DNA from: Hyphomicrobiales bacterium
GTDB lineage: Bacteria > Pseudomonadota > Alphaproteobacteria > Rhizobiales > Rhizobiaceae
Length of the DNA stretch: 64,000 bases
NCBI GenBank assembly: GCA_900473185.1
Contig: UCKU01000008.1
Location: 259,565-323,564 of the forward strand
Reading direction: 5' to 3'
The position numbers and the translations under genes were made by a program. Below are positions 1 through 9,168 of this stretch, in pieces (the stretch's first letter is position 1; each line of letters begins with the position of its first letter). The notes beneath the pieces were generated by a model that made no database searches, had not been told where the DNA came from, and saw nothing but the letters and a program-made list of their open reading frames with translations.

Positions 1-1
1 T

Positions 2-20
2 CCTCGGGACAAGCCCGAGG
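2..20. repeat. Short GC-rich hairpin at window edge
   Basis: CCTCGGG and CCCGAGG form a perfect 7-bp stem around a 5-nt loop. It may be the end of a terminator of a gene outside the window, or part of a common rhizobial intergenic repeat. No clear T-run follows. Positions 21-228 hold no gene I can support; they are the leader of the aldo/keto reductase. Confidence 0.4.
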
Positions 21-228
21 GTGACGACAGGCGGGGAGGGCCTGCCCCAAAGCTGGCTCCGTCGAAGTTGTCGAGAACACGCGCCACGCGCTTGCCGTAT
101 CGGCGTGCTTGATCCAATAGTGCCGTCGCGCCCGGCCCCACACGAGGGGCAGCGACGTTTTCAGCTTTCGACTGCCGCCGCATGCGGACACGAAAGAGAA
201 GCACTTTTACAGGTTGAGGAGACCTCAG

Positions 229-1260
<1,032 letters not shown>

Positions 1261-1267
1261 TTTTGAT

Positions 1268-1295
1268 CGCCCGGGGCAAAACCCCGGGCGTTTTT
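1268..1295 (+). terminator. Rho-independent terminator after the aldo/keto reductase
   Basis: A perfect 9-bp stem (CGCCCGGGG / CCCCGGGCG) with a CAAAA loop is followed by TTTTT. It lies 8 nt after the stop codon of the upstream gene. Confidence 0.9.
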
Positions 1296-1350
1296 CTGTT
1301 ATAATTTGATGTACGTGCAGCAAAAATTGTTGCTCAACGGAGGAGCCGCC

Positions 1351-2964
1351 ATGATCCGCAATCCCATCTTGCCCGGATTCAATCCCGATCCGTCCATTTG
1401 CCGCGTCGGCGACGACTATTACATCGCGACCTCCACCTTCGAATGGTATCCGGGTGTGCAGATCCACCATTCGCGCGATCTGGTGAACTGGAAACTGGTG
1501 CGGCGGCCGCTGGAGCGGGCCTCGCAGCTCGACATGCGCGGCAACCCTGATAGTTGCGGCATCTGGGCGCCGTGCCTTTCCTATGCGGACGGGCAGTTCT
1601 GGCTCGTCTATACCGACGTCAAGCGTTTCGACGGCAATTTCAAGGATGCGCATAATTACATCGTGACTTCGCCCACCATCGAGGGCGAATGGTCCGAGCC
1701 TGTCTATGTCAATTCCTCGGGCTTCGACCCGTCGCTCTTCCATGACGAGGACGGCCGCAAGTGGTTCATCAACATGCAGTGGAACCACCGTACCGAAAGC
1801 TATGGTGGCTCGCCGAAGTCGCCGGCCTTCGATGGCATTCTGCTGCAGGAATGGGACCCGCAGACGAAGGCGCTGAAAGGCCCGATCAAGAATATCTTTG
1901 CCGGCAGCCCGCTCGGCCTCGTCGAGGGACCGCATCTCTTCCGGAAGAACGGCTGGTACTATCTGACGACGGCCGAGGGCGGCACTGGCTATGACCATGC
2001 GGTAACGATGGCGCGCTCGCGCAATATCGACGGCCCCTATGAACTGCATCCGAACCGGCACCTGATCACCTCGAAGGACAATCCGGAAGCGGCGCTGCAA
2101 AGGGCAGGGCACGGGCAGTATGTCGAAACATCAGATGGCCAGGTCTATCACACGCATCTCTGCGGCCGGCCGCTGCCGCCGAAGCGCCGCTGCACGCTGG
2201 GGCGCGAGACAGCGCTGCAGAAATGCGTCTGGCATGAGGATGGCTGGCTCTACCTCGAAAACGGCACCACGGTTCCTGATGTCGAGGTGCCGGGCCTTGG
2301 CGGTGCTGTGCGGGCGGAAAAGCCTGTTCGCAGCGAATATTCCTTCGATGGCGGCAAGCTGCCAGATGATTTCCAATGGCTGCGCACGCCACAGCCGGAG
2401 CGCATCTTCAACCTTACGGAACGCCCCGGCCATCTGCGCCTCATCGGCCGCGAAAGCGTCGGTTCCTGGTTCGAGCAGGCGCTTGTCGCCCGCCGGCAGG
2501 AGCATCACAGTTTCCGCGCCGAAACGGTGGTGGAGTTTGCGCCGGATACCTATCAGCAGGTGGCGGGCCTGACGCACTACTATAACCGCCACAAGTTCCA
2601 TGCCGTCGTCGTGACGCTGCATGAGAAGCTCGGCCGTTGTGTCACGATCTTCTCTTGCGATGGTGACTATCCGAACGGGCGCATGACGTTCCCGGCCGAT
2701 GCGGGCGTGGCGATCCCGGCCGATGGCCGCGTGCAGCTTTCCATGGAAATCCGCGACAACGACCTGCAGTTCTTCTGGCAGACGGAAGGCAAGGGTGCCT
2801 GGCAGCCGATCGGCCCGGTTCTCGACGCGGGCGTCGTCTCGGATGAAGGCGGGCGCGGCGAGCACGGCTCGTTTACCGGCGCCTTCGCAGGCGTCTTCAC
2901 TTTCGATACGTCGGGCCGGGCAAAGACGGCCGATTTCGACTGGTTCAACTACGAGGAACTGTGA
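1351..2964 (+). CDS. Glycoside hydrolase family 43 (beta-xylosidase / alpha-arabinofuranosidase)
   Basis: A 537-residue inverting glycosidase that likely releases xylose or arabinose from short oligosaccharides. The GH43 five-bladed propeller occupies about residues 1-310. Expected acidic residues are present: Asp13 (NPDPS, base), Asp126 (GFDPSLF, pKa modulator) and Glu192 (VEGPHLF, acid). Residues about 330-537 form the C-terminal beta-sandwich typical of XynB-like GH43 enzymes (WFNYEEL end). There is no signal peptide, so it probably acts in the cytoplasm on imported oligosaccharides. The ATG at 1351 has AGGAG 5 nt upstream; an in-frame start at 1306 lacks one. The GNAT gene follows with overlap or a short gap. 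Confidence 0.92.
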   Translation: MIRNPILPGFNPDPSICRVGDDYYIATSTFEWYPGVQIHHSRDLVNWKLVRRPLERASQLDMRGNPDSCGIWAPCLSYADGQFWLVYTDVKRFDGNFKDAHNYIVTSPTIEGEWSEPVYVNSSGFDPSLFHDEDGRKWFINMQWNHRTESYGGSPKSPAFDGILLQEWDPQTKALKGPIKNIFAGSPLGLVEGPHLFRKNGWYYLTTAEGGTGYDHAVTMARSRNIDGPYELHPNRHLITSKDNPEAALQRAGHGQYVETSDGQVYHTHLCGRPLPPKRRCTLGRETALQKCVWHEDGWLYLENGTTVPDVEVPGLGGAVRAEKPVRSEYSFDGGKLPDDFQWLRTPQPERIFNLTERPGHLRLIGRESVGSWFEQALVARRQEHHSFRAETVVEFAPDTYQQVAGLTHYYNRHKFHAVVVTLHEKLGRCVTIFSCDGDYPNGRMTFPADAGVAIPADGRVQLSMEIRDNDLQFFWQTEGKGAWQPIGPVLDAGVVSDEGGRGEHGSFTGAFAGVFTFDTSGRAKTADFDWFNYEEL

Positions 2965-2972
2965 GGGCGGCG

Positions 2973-3473
2973 ATGGCAGGCGATATCCGCATCGAGCCGA
3001 TGGGTGAAACACATATCGAGAGCTTTCACCGGGTTCTCGATACGGTGGCGCGCGAGCGGAAATATCTGACTCTGCTCGAGGCTCCACCGCTTGAGGACAC
3101 GCGCAAATTCGCGCTGTCATCGATTACGACGGGAAATGTGCATCTCGTCGCTCTCCATGGCGACGAGCTGGTCGGCTGGTGCGATATCCGCCGGCATTTC
3201 TTTCCCTCGCATGCCCATTGCGGCTCGCTCGGCATGGGCCTGCTGCCGGGATATCGCGGGCAGGGGCTTGGTCGTCGCCTCATCGAGGCGGCGATAGGGG
3301 TAGCGCGTGAAGCAGGCATGATCCGCATCGAATTCGGCGTGCATGCCGACAATGCGCGAGCTATCCGGCTTTATGAGAGGGTTGGCTTCGTGCGGGAAGG
3401 GGTGAGCCGCGATGCCTTCTGCGTCGATGGCGCGTACACGGATGTCATCAACATGGCGCTGATTTTAAGGTAA
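2973..3473 (+). CDS. GNAT-family N-acetyltransferase
   Basis: A 166-residue single-domain acetyltransferase. The acetyl-CoA pyrophosphate-binding motif is visible around residues 93-101 (GYRGQGLGR), followed by the amphipathic helix, and the C-terminal motif B is seen as NARAIRLYERVGFVREG. The substrate is unknown; the RIMI-like end could suit a small amine or a protein N-terminus. The start is ambiguous: the ATG at 2973 is taken here, but a GTG at 2961 overlaps the upstream stop codon (GTGA) and would give translational coupling to the GH43 gene. Confidence 0.85.
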   Translation: MAGDIRIEPMGETHIESFHRVLDTVARERKYLTLLEAPPLEDTRKFALSSITTGNVHLVALHGDELVGWCDIRRHFFPSHAHCGSLGMGLLPGYRGQGLGRRLIEAAIGVAREAGMIRIEFGVHADNARAIRLYERVGFVREGVSRDAFCVDGAYTDVINMALILR

Positions 3474-3482
3474 GCGCGGCCG

Positions 3483-3530
3483 GAGGGGCTTGCTCCCTCT
3501 CCTCCCCGCTGGGGAGAAGACACGTGTCGC
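3483..3530. repeat. Fragment of a rhizobial GC-rich intergenic repeat
   Basis: The string CTCCCTCTCCTCCCCGCTGG with the following GGGGAGAAG forms a short hairpin of the kind scattered between genes in Rhizobium and Agrobacterium. The rest of 3474-3820 is AT-richer near the 3' end, where the promoter of the RcnB-like gene must lie. An open frame 3589-3713 has a hydrophobic, coding-like stretch but no start codon or ribosome binding site. Confidence 0.4.
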
Positions 3531-3820
3531 AACGCCTCGTTCCACTCTCCTGAGCGCAGGCTCACAACGAGCTGGCAACAGGCCCATGAAAGGCCGGCGC
3601 CATCGACGAAAACACCACCTCCAATGCCATTTTCATCACGCCCGATTACATAGTCGTGATCCCCGGTGGCATGATCTCGCCATCGCGCATTAGTCTGAAA
3701 TTAGGATATTAGGAATTCGCTATAAACTACCGATTTCATTACGGATCTTTAATTTAATTTTCAGATTTCGTTCATTTTCGAAGACGTAGTTTCGGGGTGT
3801 GTTCAACACGAGGAAGCCCC

Positions 3821-4153
3821 ATGAAAAAGATTTTTGCAGCTCTTCTTTCCGCCTCTTTCCTGCTCTCGCCGATCGTCGCATCGGAAGCAAGTGCGGCCGA
3901 TCACCGCCGTCCGCCGGTCGTCGTCCACAAGAAGGTCGTTGTCGAGAAAAAGGTCGTCCGCCGGCATCACTGGTCCAAGGGTTACCGTATGTCGGCTGCC
4001 GAGCGTGGCCGCTACGGCGAAGTGCGCGACTACCGCCGCTACCGCCTGGCACCGCCGCCGCGCGGGTATCACTGGGTGAGGGCCGATAACGACTACCTTC
4101 TCGTCGGCGTCGCCACCGGTGTGATCACCAGCATCATTGCTGTGGGTCGTTGA
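3821..4153 (+). CDS. RcnB-family small exported basic protein
   Basis: A 110-residue precursor with a clear Sec signal peptide (MKKIFAALLSASFLLSPIVA, cleavage near the ASA at residues 25-27). The mature part is rich in His, Arg, Lys and Val, then carries the RcnB-type core (PRGYHWVRADNDYLLVGVATG) ending in a hydrophobic segment. RcnB in E. coli is a periplasmic protein that modulates nickel/cobalt homeostasis; rhizobia have several paralogues of unknown role. The start is the ATG at 3821 after AGGAAG. It is followed by its own terminator, so it is monocistronic. A metal role is inferred from family and charge only. Confidence 0.8.
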   Translation: MKKIFAALLSASFLLSPIVASEASAADHRRPPVVVHKKVVVEKKVVRRHHWSKGYRMSAAERGRYGEVRDYRRYRLAPPPRGYHWVRADNDYLLVGVATGVITSIIAVGR

Positions 4154-4170
4154 GATTGGGCGGTATCGAA

Positions 4171-4198
4171 AAAGGGGCGGCTTCGGCCGCCCTTTTTT
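4171..4198 (+). terminator. Rho-independent terminator after the RcnB-like gene
   Basis: A 7-bp GC stem (GGGCGGC / GCCGCCC) with a TTCG tetraloop is preceded by an A-run and followed by TTTTTT. With A-tracts and T-tracts on both sides it could also end the leftward transcript of the small ORF and GTPase gene (stop at 4232). Confidence 0.9.
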
Positions 4199-4231
4199 GT
4201 GGGGGTGCTACGCGGCATGCCGTTCAATGCA

Positions 4232-4411
4232 CTATTCTTGTCGCCGCGACGAAATCACGCGCTCGGCGATCATACCGAGCAATCCCTTCGGCGTCCGCGC
4301 CTCACTCTCTGCCGCATCGCCATAGGTCAGCGGATGCAGCCCCTCGATCGGCGGCAGCGGTTCGCATTCGATGCACAGGCACCGGTAGGGTTTGATTGCC
4401 GTTGCCCTCAT
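4232..4411 (-). CDS. Small hypothetical protein translationally coupled to the COG0523 GTPase
   Basis: A 59-residue open frame whose ATG overlaps the stop codon of the upstream GTPase gene in an ATGA arrangement (4408-4411), which implies coupled translation. The N-terminal third carries CLCIEC, a CxCxxC cluster that could bind a metal, followed by [16 protein letters not shown]. The rest is mildly charged and shows no membrane segment. I do not recognise the family. Its place at the end of a zinc-starvation transcript, and the cysteine cluster, make a zinc-related role plausible. It ends 34 nt before the bidirectional-looking terminator at 4171-4198. Confidence 0.5.
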   Translation of the reverse strand: MRATAIKPYRCLCIECEPLPPIEGLHPLTYGDAAESEARTPKGLLGMIAERVISSRRQE

Positions 4412-5613
4412 GCTGCCTGCCGGCTCCAGCTCGCGAACGGATCCGGCAGATTGCGCCAGCGCTCCGGCGTGAAGGCATCGCTTTCCACCAGACAAGCATC
4501 GAGCTCTCGCCTGATCCAGGCCTCGTCCATCGGGTCGGCGCCGATGAAGACGATTTCCTGGCGGCGGTCGCCCCAGATGGGATCGAGATAGGGGCCGATG
4601 GCGCGCAGGAAGGCTGGCTCTTGCGGCCATTGTTCGCGCGGGACAGCCGCCCACCAGAGGCCCATCTTGCCGGTGCGGACGATGGCGCCCGCCTGGCTGA
4701 GTTCGCCAACATAGTGTGGGCGGGTCGCCAGCCAGAAGAAGCCCTTGGCACGGACCACGCCCGGCCAGGTGCGGTCGAGGAAGGCTTGCAGTTTTGCGGG
4801 GTGGAAAGGGCGCTTTTCGCGGTAGACGAAGGAGCGGATGCCGTATTCCTCGGTTTCCGGCACATGATCCCTAAAGCCGTGCAGCTCCTTGTACCAGAGC
4901 GGATGGGTCTCGGCTTTGTCGATATCGAAGCGGCCGGTGCCGAGCACATCCTTCAGCGATACCTTGCCGAAATCCGTCTCGATGATACGGGCATCCGGGT
5001 TGAGGCCGGTGATGATCTTCCGGGCCGCATCGCGTTGCTCTTCGCTCGCCGTGCCGATCTTGTTCAGCACGACAATATCGGCAAATTCGATCTGCTCGAC
5101 GAGCAAGTCGACGATCGTCCTTGTGTCGCCGTCGCCGGCGGTTTCGCCGCGGTCGGCGAGGAAATCGGCCGAGGCGTAGTCGGCGAGCAGGTTGGCGGCA
5201 TCGACGACGGTCACCATCGTATCGAGGCGGGCGACATCCGAGAGGCTTGCGCCATTCTCGTCGCGGAATTCGAAGGTGGTGGCGACGGGCAGGGGCTCGG
5301 CAATGCCTGTGGATTCAATCAGCAGGTAATCGAAGCGGCCCTGGTCGGCGAGCTGGCGGACTTCCTTCAGGAGATCGTCGCGCAGCGTGCAGCAGATGCA
5401 GCCATTGGTCATTTCCACCAGCTGCTCCTCGGTGCGGGAGAGATTGGCGCCGCCATCGCGCACAAGTGCCGCATCGATATTCACCTCGCTCATGTCGTTG
5501 ACGATGACGGCGACGCGCATGTCCTCGCGATTCCCGAGTACATGATTGAGCAGCGTCGTCTTGCCTGCACCCAGGAAGCCAGAGAGCACGGTGACGGGAA
5601 GCTTCTTGTCCAT
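4408..5613 (-). CDS. COG0523 (CobW/ZNG1-like) zinc-linked GTPase
   Basis: A 401-residue G3E-family P-loop GTPase. Walker A is GFLGAGKTT (residues 12-20), the family's GCICC metal-binding motif is at 71-75 (Cys72, Cys74, Cys75), and guanine specificity is seen in VLNKIG. The C-terminal CobW_C domain covers roughly residues 250-400. Members induced by zinc starvation act as metallochaperones that deliver zinc to client enzymes. That subgroup is indicated here because a Zur-like palindrome lies 14 nt upstream of the ATG and the znu operon is next door. The ribosome binding site GAGG is 5 nt before ATG. A coupled small ORF follows. Confidence 0.9.
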   Translation of the reverse strand: MDKKLPVTVLSGFLGAGKTTLLNHVLGNREDMRVAVIVNDMSEVNIDAALVRDGGANLSRTEEQLVEMTNGCICCTLRDDLLKEVRQLADQGRFDYLLIESTGIAEPLPVATTFEFRDENGASLSDVARLDTMVTVVDAANLLADYASADFLADRGETAGDGDTRTIVDLLVEQIEFADIVVLNKIGTASEEQRDAARKIITGLNPDARIIETDFGKVSLKDVLGTGRFDIDKAETHPLWYKELHGFRDHVPETEEYGIRSFVYREKRPFHPAKLQAFLDRTWPGVVRAKGFFWLATRPHYVGELSQAGAIVRTGKMGLWWAAVPREQWPQEPAFLRAIGPYLDPIWGDRRQEIVFIGADPMDEAWIRRELDACLVESDAFTPERWRNLPDPFASWSRQAA

Positions 5614-5626
5614 TGCAACCTCATAT

Positions 5627-5645
5627 TATGTTATAACGTAACATA
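5627..5645 (-). promoter_or_regulatory. Zur-box-like operator of the COG0523 gene
   Basis: A perfect inverted repeat, TATGTTA-TAACG-TAACATA, lies 14 nt before the start codon. It resembles the AT-rich GTTATAAC-type Zur sites of rhizobia and the palindromes upstream of znuA/znuC in this window. A Zur-Zn dimer bound here would block transcription. Confidence 0.75.
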
Positions 5646-5655
5646 TGTATTTAAC

Positions 5656-5685
5656 AAAAAAAGGCGGAACGGGGGTGTCGCCGCC
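5656..5685 (-). terminator. Leftward terminator between znuA and the GTPase gene
   Basis: On the minus strand GGCGG...CCGCC is followed by seven T residues (A-run at 5656-5662 on plus). It would end the znuA transcript before the separately controlled GTPase gene. The loop is long (13 nt), so efficiency is uncertain. Confidence 0.6.
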
Positions 5686-5817
5686 TTCTTTCGCCGCAGC
5701 GCTCACGGGGAGAGCTGCAAGTCCGGCAGGGCGCGGAGGCGCACTGTCACTGTTCCCTAGCGCATCCCGGTGGTAAGATCGGCGCCGATCTTCCGCCAGG
5801 CCCATGCATTCCGAGTG

Positions 5818-5859
5818 GCGCATGACCTGAAAATCGTTTCCGATTTTCAGGTCATGCGC
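5818..5859. repeat. 19-bp perfect palindrome spanning the znuA stop codon
   Basis: GCGCATGACCTGAAAATCG is repeated in inverse orientation after a TTTC loop. This hairpin is a widely scattered rhizobial intergenic element. Its right arm covers the last codons and the stop codon of znuA (5852-5854), so the gene's 3' end has been recruited from the repeat or the repeat inserted there. Confidence 0.75.
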
Positions 5860-6829
5860 TGGCAAGGCAGTTCCTCATGCTATCGGCAATGCCGCGCATG
5901 AGGGTGAAGTAGAGATCGGGGCCGGCGGGCAGCGTGGCGGCTTCGGGGTCCAGCACGCCTGATTTCGCCTTGGTGCCCTCGATGACGACGTTGACGAGGC
6001 GCGGTTCGAATTGCGGCTCGGCGAAGACGCAGGTGGCGCCGAGATCGCCGACCTTCTTGTGGATCTCCGAGACGCGCTCTGCACCCGGAATGGTCTCCGG
6101 GCTGACGGTGATCGAGCCAGCGACGCGGATATGGTAGCGGTGCTCGAAATATTGATAGGCATCGTGGAAGACGATGAAGGGCTTATCCTTCACCGGTGAC
6201 ACCGTCGCGGTGATTTCCTTGTCCAGCGCGTCGAGCTTGTCATCCAGCGCCTTGGCATTGGCCTCGTAGGTCAGCGCATTGGCGGGGTCGGCGGCGACCA
6301 GCGTGGTGGTGATCTCGGTGGCCATCGCCTTGGCATTCATGGGGTCGAGCCAGAGATGGGTGTCGAAGGCGCCGTGGTCACCGTGGTCGTGGTCATGATC
6401 TGCCTCGGCATGATCGTGATCAGCCTCCGCATGCTGGTGCTCGTCGCCGTCATCGTGCGCCTCAAAGGCACCGCCCTCGCGGAAGGGCAGCTTCACGAGA
6501 CCGGGCGCGTTGTCGAGCCGCGCAACGATGGCATCGGAGCCCAGCGATTCCAGCGGCTTTTCGAGAAAGGCTTCGAGGCCGGGGCCGACCCAGAAGATCA
6601 CCTTGGCTTCCTGCAGGGCGCGGGCGTTGGAGGGTTTCAGATTATAGGTGTGCGGGGAGGCGGCGCCATCGACGATCAGCTCCGGCTTGCCGACGCCCTG
6701 CATGATGGCCGAAACCAGCGAATGGACCGGCTTGATCGAGGTGACGACGACGGGTGCATCAGCCGCCTGGAGGGACCCGGCGATGAGGAAGGCCGGGATT
6801 GCGAGGGTAATGCCCACCGCCAGTTTCAT
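5852..6829 (-). CDS. znuA: Zinc ABC transporter substrate-binding protein ZnuA
   Basis: A periplasmic zinc-binding protein of the cluster A-I (ZnuA/TroA) family, 325 residues. Signal peptide MKLAVGITLAIPAFLIAG... is cleaved near QAADA. Expected zinc-site histidines are visible: His60 (SPHTYNL), His158 (FDTHLWLDP) and a later one in HDAYQYFEHRY. Residues about 125-152 form the His/Asp-rich loop (HQHAEADHDHAEADHDHDHG) that distinguishes zinc from manganese members. The start at 6829 is chosen because GGAG lies 8 nt before it; in-frame ATGs at 6835 and 6853 are possible. It is divergent from znuCB-zur across Zur-like boxes. Confidence 0.95.
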   Translation of the reverse strand: MKLAVGITLAIPAFLIAGSLQAADAPVVVTSIKPVHSLVSAIMQGVGKPELIVDGAASPHTYNLKPSNARALQEAKVIFWVGPGLEAFLEKPLESLGSDAIVARLDNAPGLVKLPFREGGAFEAHDDGDEHQHAEADHDHAEADHDHDHGDHGAFDTHLWLDPMNAKAMATEITTTLVAADPANALTYEANAKALDDKLDALDKEITATVSPVKDKPFIVFHDAYQYFEHRYHIRVAGSITVSPETIPGAERVSEIHKKVGDLGATCVFAEPQFEPRLVNVVIEGTKAKSGVLDPEAATLPAGPDLYFTLMRGIADSMRNCLASA

Positions 6830-6858
6830 CAGCATGCTCCGCTTGAATTGCAATTGTT

Positions 6859-6870
6859 ATGTTATTACAT
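6859..6870. promoter_or_regulatory. znuA: Possible second Zur half-site palindrome
   Basis: ATGT-TATT-ACAT is an imperfect AT-rich palindrome 24-30 nt upstream of the znuA start and 7 bp from the better box at 6877-6891. The pair could serve the two divergent promoters separately. Confidence 0.45.
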
Positions 6871-6876
6871 CAATTG

Positions 6877-6891
6877 CGTTATGCTATAACG
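6877..6891. promoter_or_regulatory. Zur-box-like operator between znuA and znuC
   Basis: CGTTAT-GCT-ATAACG is a perfect 6-bp inverted repeat in the 102-nt divergent region, matching the GTTAT...ATAAC core seen upstream of the COG0523 gene. It is well placed to repress both directions when zinc is plentiful. Confidence 0.75.
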
Positions 6892-6931
6892 TGTGCAATA
6901 GCAGGACGCAACAGCACTTTCGGAAAATTTG

Positions 6932-7927
6932 ATGCTCTCTCCCGCAAATAACCCCGGTGGCAGCGCAGCCGGTATCCGGGGCGAACCGCTGGTTTCGCTT
7001 GAGAATGTCGGCATTCGCCGCGGCGGCCGGTGGCTGGTGCGCGGTGTGGATTTCTCCGTTTCGCGCGGCGAGATCGTCACGCTGATCGGCCCGAACGGTT
7101 CCGGCAAATCGACGAGCGCCAAGGCGGCGATCGGCGTGCTGAAGCCGGACGAGGGCAGGGTGACGCGCATTACCGGCCTCAGGGTCGGCTATGTGCCGCA
7201 GAAGCTCGCGGTTGACTGGACATTGCCGCTTTCCGTGCGCCGGCTGATGACGCTGACCGGGCCACTGCCCGAGGCCGATATCATGGCCGCGCTCGAAGCC
7301 GCTGGCATGGCCCATATGCTGGATGCGCAGGTACAGCATCTCTCCGGTGGCGAATTCCAGCGGGCGCTGATGGCGCGCGCCATCGCCCGCAAGCCCGATC
7401 TTCTCGTGCTCGACGAGCCGGTGCAGGGGGTGGATTTCGCCGGCGAGATCGCGCTCTACGAGCTCATCAAATCGATCCGCAATACGACCGGCTGCGGCAT
7501 CCTGCTGATCTCGCACGATCTGCATGTCGTCATGGCGGAAACGGATACGGTAATCTGCCTCAACGGCCATGTCTGCTGCCGCGGCACGCCGCAGGCGGTG
7601 AGCCAGAGCCCAGAATATGTGCGCCTGTTCGGCAGCCGCGCGGCGCCGACGCTTGCCGTCTACAGCCATCATCACGACCATACGCATCTGCCCGATGGGC
7701 GCGTGCTGCATGAAGACGGTTCGGTGACGGATCACTGCCATCCCGAGGATGGGCATCACCATGATCACGGGCATGATCATGCGCATTCGCACGATCACGC
7801 GGAAGCCCATGCCCATGCGCACGCTGACGGGGATCATGCCCACGGGCATGCGCATGCGGAGGCTCATGCCCACGCACATACCCATTCTCAGAGCGGGGCC
7901 AAGAACGGGGAGAACCGTCATGCTTGA
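6932..7927 (+). CDS. znuC: Zinc ABC transporter ATPase ZnuC with His-rich tail
   Basis: A 331-residue ATPase that powers the ZnuABC importer on the inner face of the membrane. Walker A is GPNGSGKS (53-60), the signature LSGGE is at 137-141, Walker B LLVLDEP at 157-163, and the switch His is in SHD (about 195). Residues 246-330 are an unusual extension with about 29 histidines in 85 residues, interrupted only by Asp, Ala and Gly; ZnuC proteins normally end near residue 250. The tail may buffer or sense cytosolic zinc. ATG at 6932; the gene overlaps znuB by 8 nt. Confidence 0.93.
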   Translation: MLSPANNPGGSAAGIRGEPLVSLENVGIRRGGRWLVRGVDFSVSRGEIVTLIGPNGSGKSTSAKAAIGVLKPDEGRVTRITGLRVGYVPQKLAVDWTLPLSVRRLMTLTGPLPEADIMAALEAAGMAHMLDAQVQHLSGGEFQRALMARAIARKPDLLVLDEPVQGVDFAGEIALYELIKSIRNTTGCGILLISHDLHVVMAETDTVICLNGHVCCRGTPQAVSQSPEYVRLFGSRAAPTLAVYSHHHDHTHLPDGRVLHEDGSVTDHCHPEDGHHHDHGHDHAHSHDHAEAHAHAHADGDHAHGHAHAEAHAHAHTHSQSGAKNGENRHA

Positions 7928-8735
7928 CGATTTCTTCGTGCGCGCCATTCTCGCCGGCGTCGGTCTGGCGCTGACGACGGGGCCGCTCGGCTGCTTCATC
8001 ATCTGGCGGCGCATGGCCTATTTCGGCGACACGATCGCCCATTCGGCGCTGCTTGGCGTGGCGCTGTCGCTGCTCTTCGATTTCAACCTGACGCTTGCCG
8101 TCTTCGTCGTTGCCGCCGTCGTCTCGATCCTGCTGCTCTTCCTGCAGAAGCGTCAGGCGCTGTCGGCCGATGCGCTGCTCGGCATTCTCTCGCATGCCAC
8201 CCTTGCGATCGGCCTCGTCATGGTCGCCTTCATGAGCTGGGTGCGCATCGATCTCATCGCCTTCCTGTTTGGCGATATTCTGGCGGTTTCGACCACGGAT
8301 ATCGCTCTCATCTGGGGCGGCGGCATCTTCGTGCTGGCGGCTATCGCCTGGCTGTGGCGGCCGTTGCTTGCAGCCACCGTGAATCCGGAACTGGCGGAAG
8401 CCGAGGGCCTGCAGCCGGAGCGGGCGCGGCTGTTCTTCATGCTGTTGATGGCCGTCGTCATCGCCATTGCCATGAAGATCGTCGGCATCATGCTGATCAC
8501 TTCGCTGTTGATCATTCCGGCAGCAACGGCGCGGCGCTTCTCCTCGACGCCGGAACTGATGGCCATTCTCGCTTCGCTGATCGGCGCGGTCGCCGTCGTC
8601 GGCGGGCTCTTCGGCTCGCTGACCTACGACACGCCATCCGGCCCGTCGATCGTGGTGGCAGCCCTCATCCTCTTCATTCTGAGCCTGCTTCCCGCCTGGC
8701 GCGGGCGCAGGGACCTGCAAGGACAAGGCTCATGA
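7920..8735 (+). CDS. znuB: Zinc ABC transporter permease ZnuB
   Basis: A 271-residue inner-membrane permease with about eight hydrophobic helices, starting MLDDFFVRAILAGVGLAL. The family's conserved segment (RRMAYFGDTIAHSALLGVAL) is near the N-terminus, and the C-terminal half carries the KIVGIMLITSLLIIPAATAR motif. It forms the zinc channel with ZnuA and ZnuC. The start overlaps the znuC stop by 8 nt, and the end overlaps the zur start (ATGA), so translation of the three genes is coupled. Confidence 0.95.
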   Translation: MLDDFFVRAILAGVGLALTTGPLGCFIIWRRMAYFGDTIAHSALLGVALSLLFDFNLTLAVFVVAAVVSILLLFLQKRQALSADALLGILSHATLAIGLVMVAFMSWVRIDLIAFLFGDILAVSTTDIALIWGGGIFVLAAIAWLWRPLLAATVNPELAEAEGLQPERARLFFMLLMAVVIAIAMKIVGIMLITSLLIIPAATARRFSSTPELMAILASLIGAVAVVGGLFGSLTYDTPSGPSIVVAALILFILSLLPAWRGRRDLQGQGS

Positions 8736-9130
8736 ACGCACCTCAGCTCACCCGCAACCAATCACTCGTCTTCGACGTGCTCGAAAAGGCTGAGGGGCCG
8801 CTCAGCGCCTATACGATCCTCGACAAGCTGCGCGACCAGGGCTTTCGTGCGCCGCTGCAGGTCTACCGGGCGCTGGAAAAGCTGCTCGAATATGGCGTCG
8901 TGCATCGGCTGGAAAGCATCAACTCCTTCGTCGCCTGCGCCCATCCCGGCGAGGACTGCCACAGCCACGGCATCGTTGCCTTTGCGATCTGCGAAAGCTG
9001 CGGGCAGGTGATCGAGTTCCACGACCATGAGGTGGATCACCGCCTGATGGGCTGGGTGCGCAGCCAGAAATTCAAGCCGGCGAAGACGACGATCGAAATC
9101 CGCGGCACCTGCGAGGCATGTGCGGCTTAG
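8732..9130 (+). CDS. zur: Zinc uptake regulator Zur (Fur family)
   Basis: A 132-residue Fur-family repressor. The N-terminal winged helix spans about residues 8-70. The structural zinc site is formed by Cys87-x2-Cys90 and Cys127-x2-Cys130. The regulatory site likely uses Cys76, His77/79 and the FHDHEVDH segment (97-103). It is the last gene of znuC-znuB-zur, so it should repress its own operon, znuA and the COG0523 gene through the palindromes nearby. Starts with ATG overlapping the znuB stop codon. Confidence 0.93.
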   Translation: MNAPQLTRNQSLVFDVLEKAEGPLSAYTILDKLRDQGFRAPLQVYRALEKLLEYGVVHRLESINSFVACAHPGEDCHSHGIVAFAICESCGQVIEFHDHEVDHRLMGWVRSQKFKPAKTTIEIRGTCEACAA

Positions 9131-9168
9131 GCCGGACGGAAACCGTGTCTCCGTCCGATCTTTTCAAG

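Noticed and set aside
3589..3713. Open frame with a coding-like hydrophobic stretch (IFITPDYIVVIPGG)
   Set aside because: No start codon or binding site; possibly a gene remnant, but I cannot assign a family.
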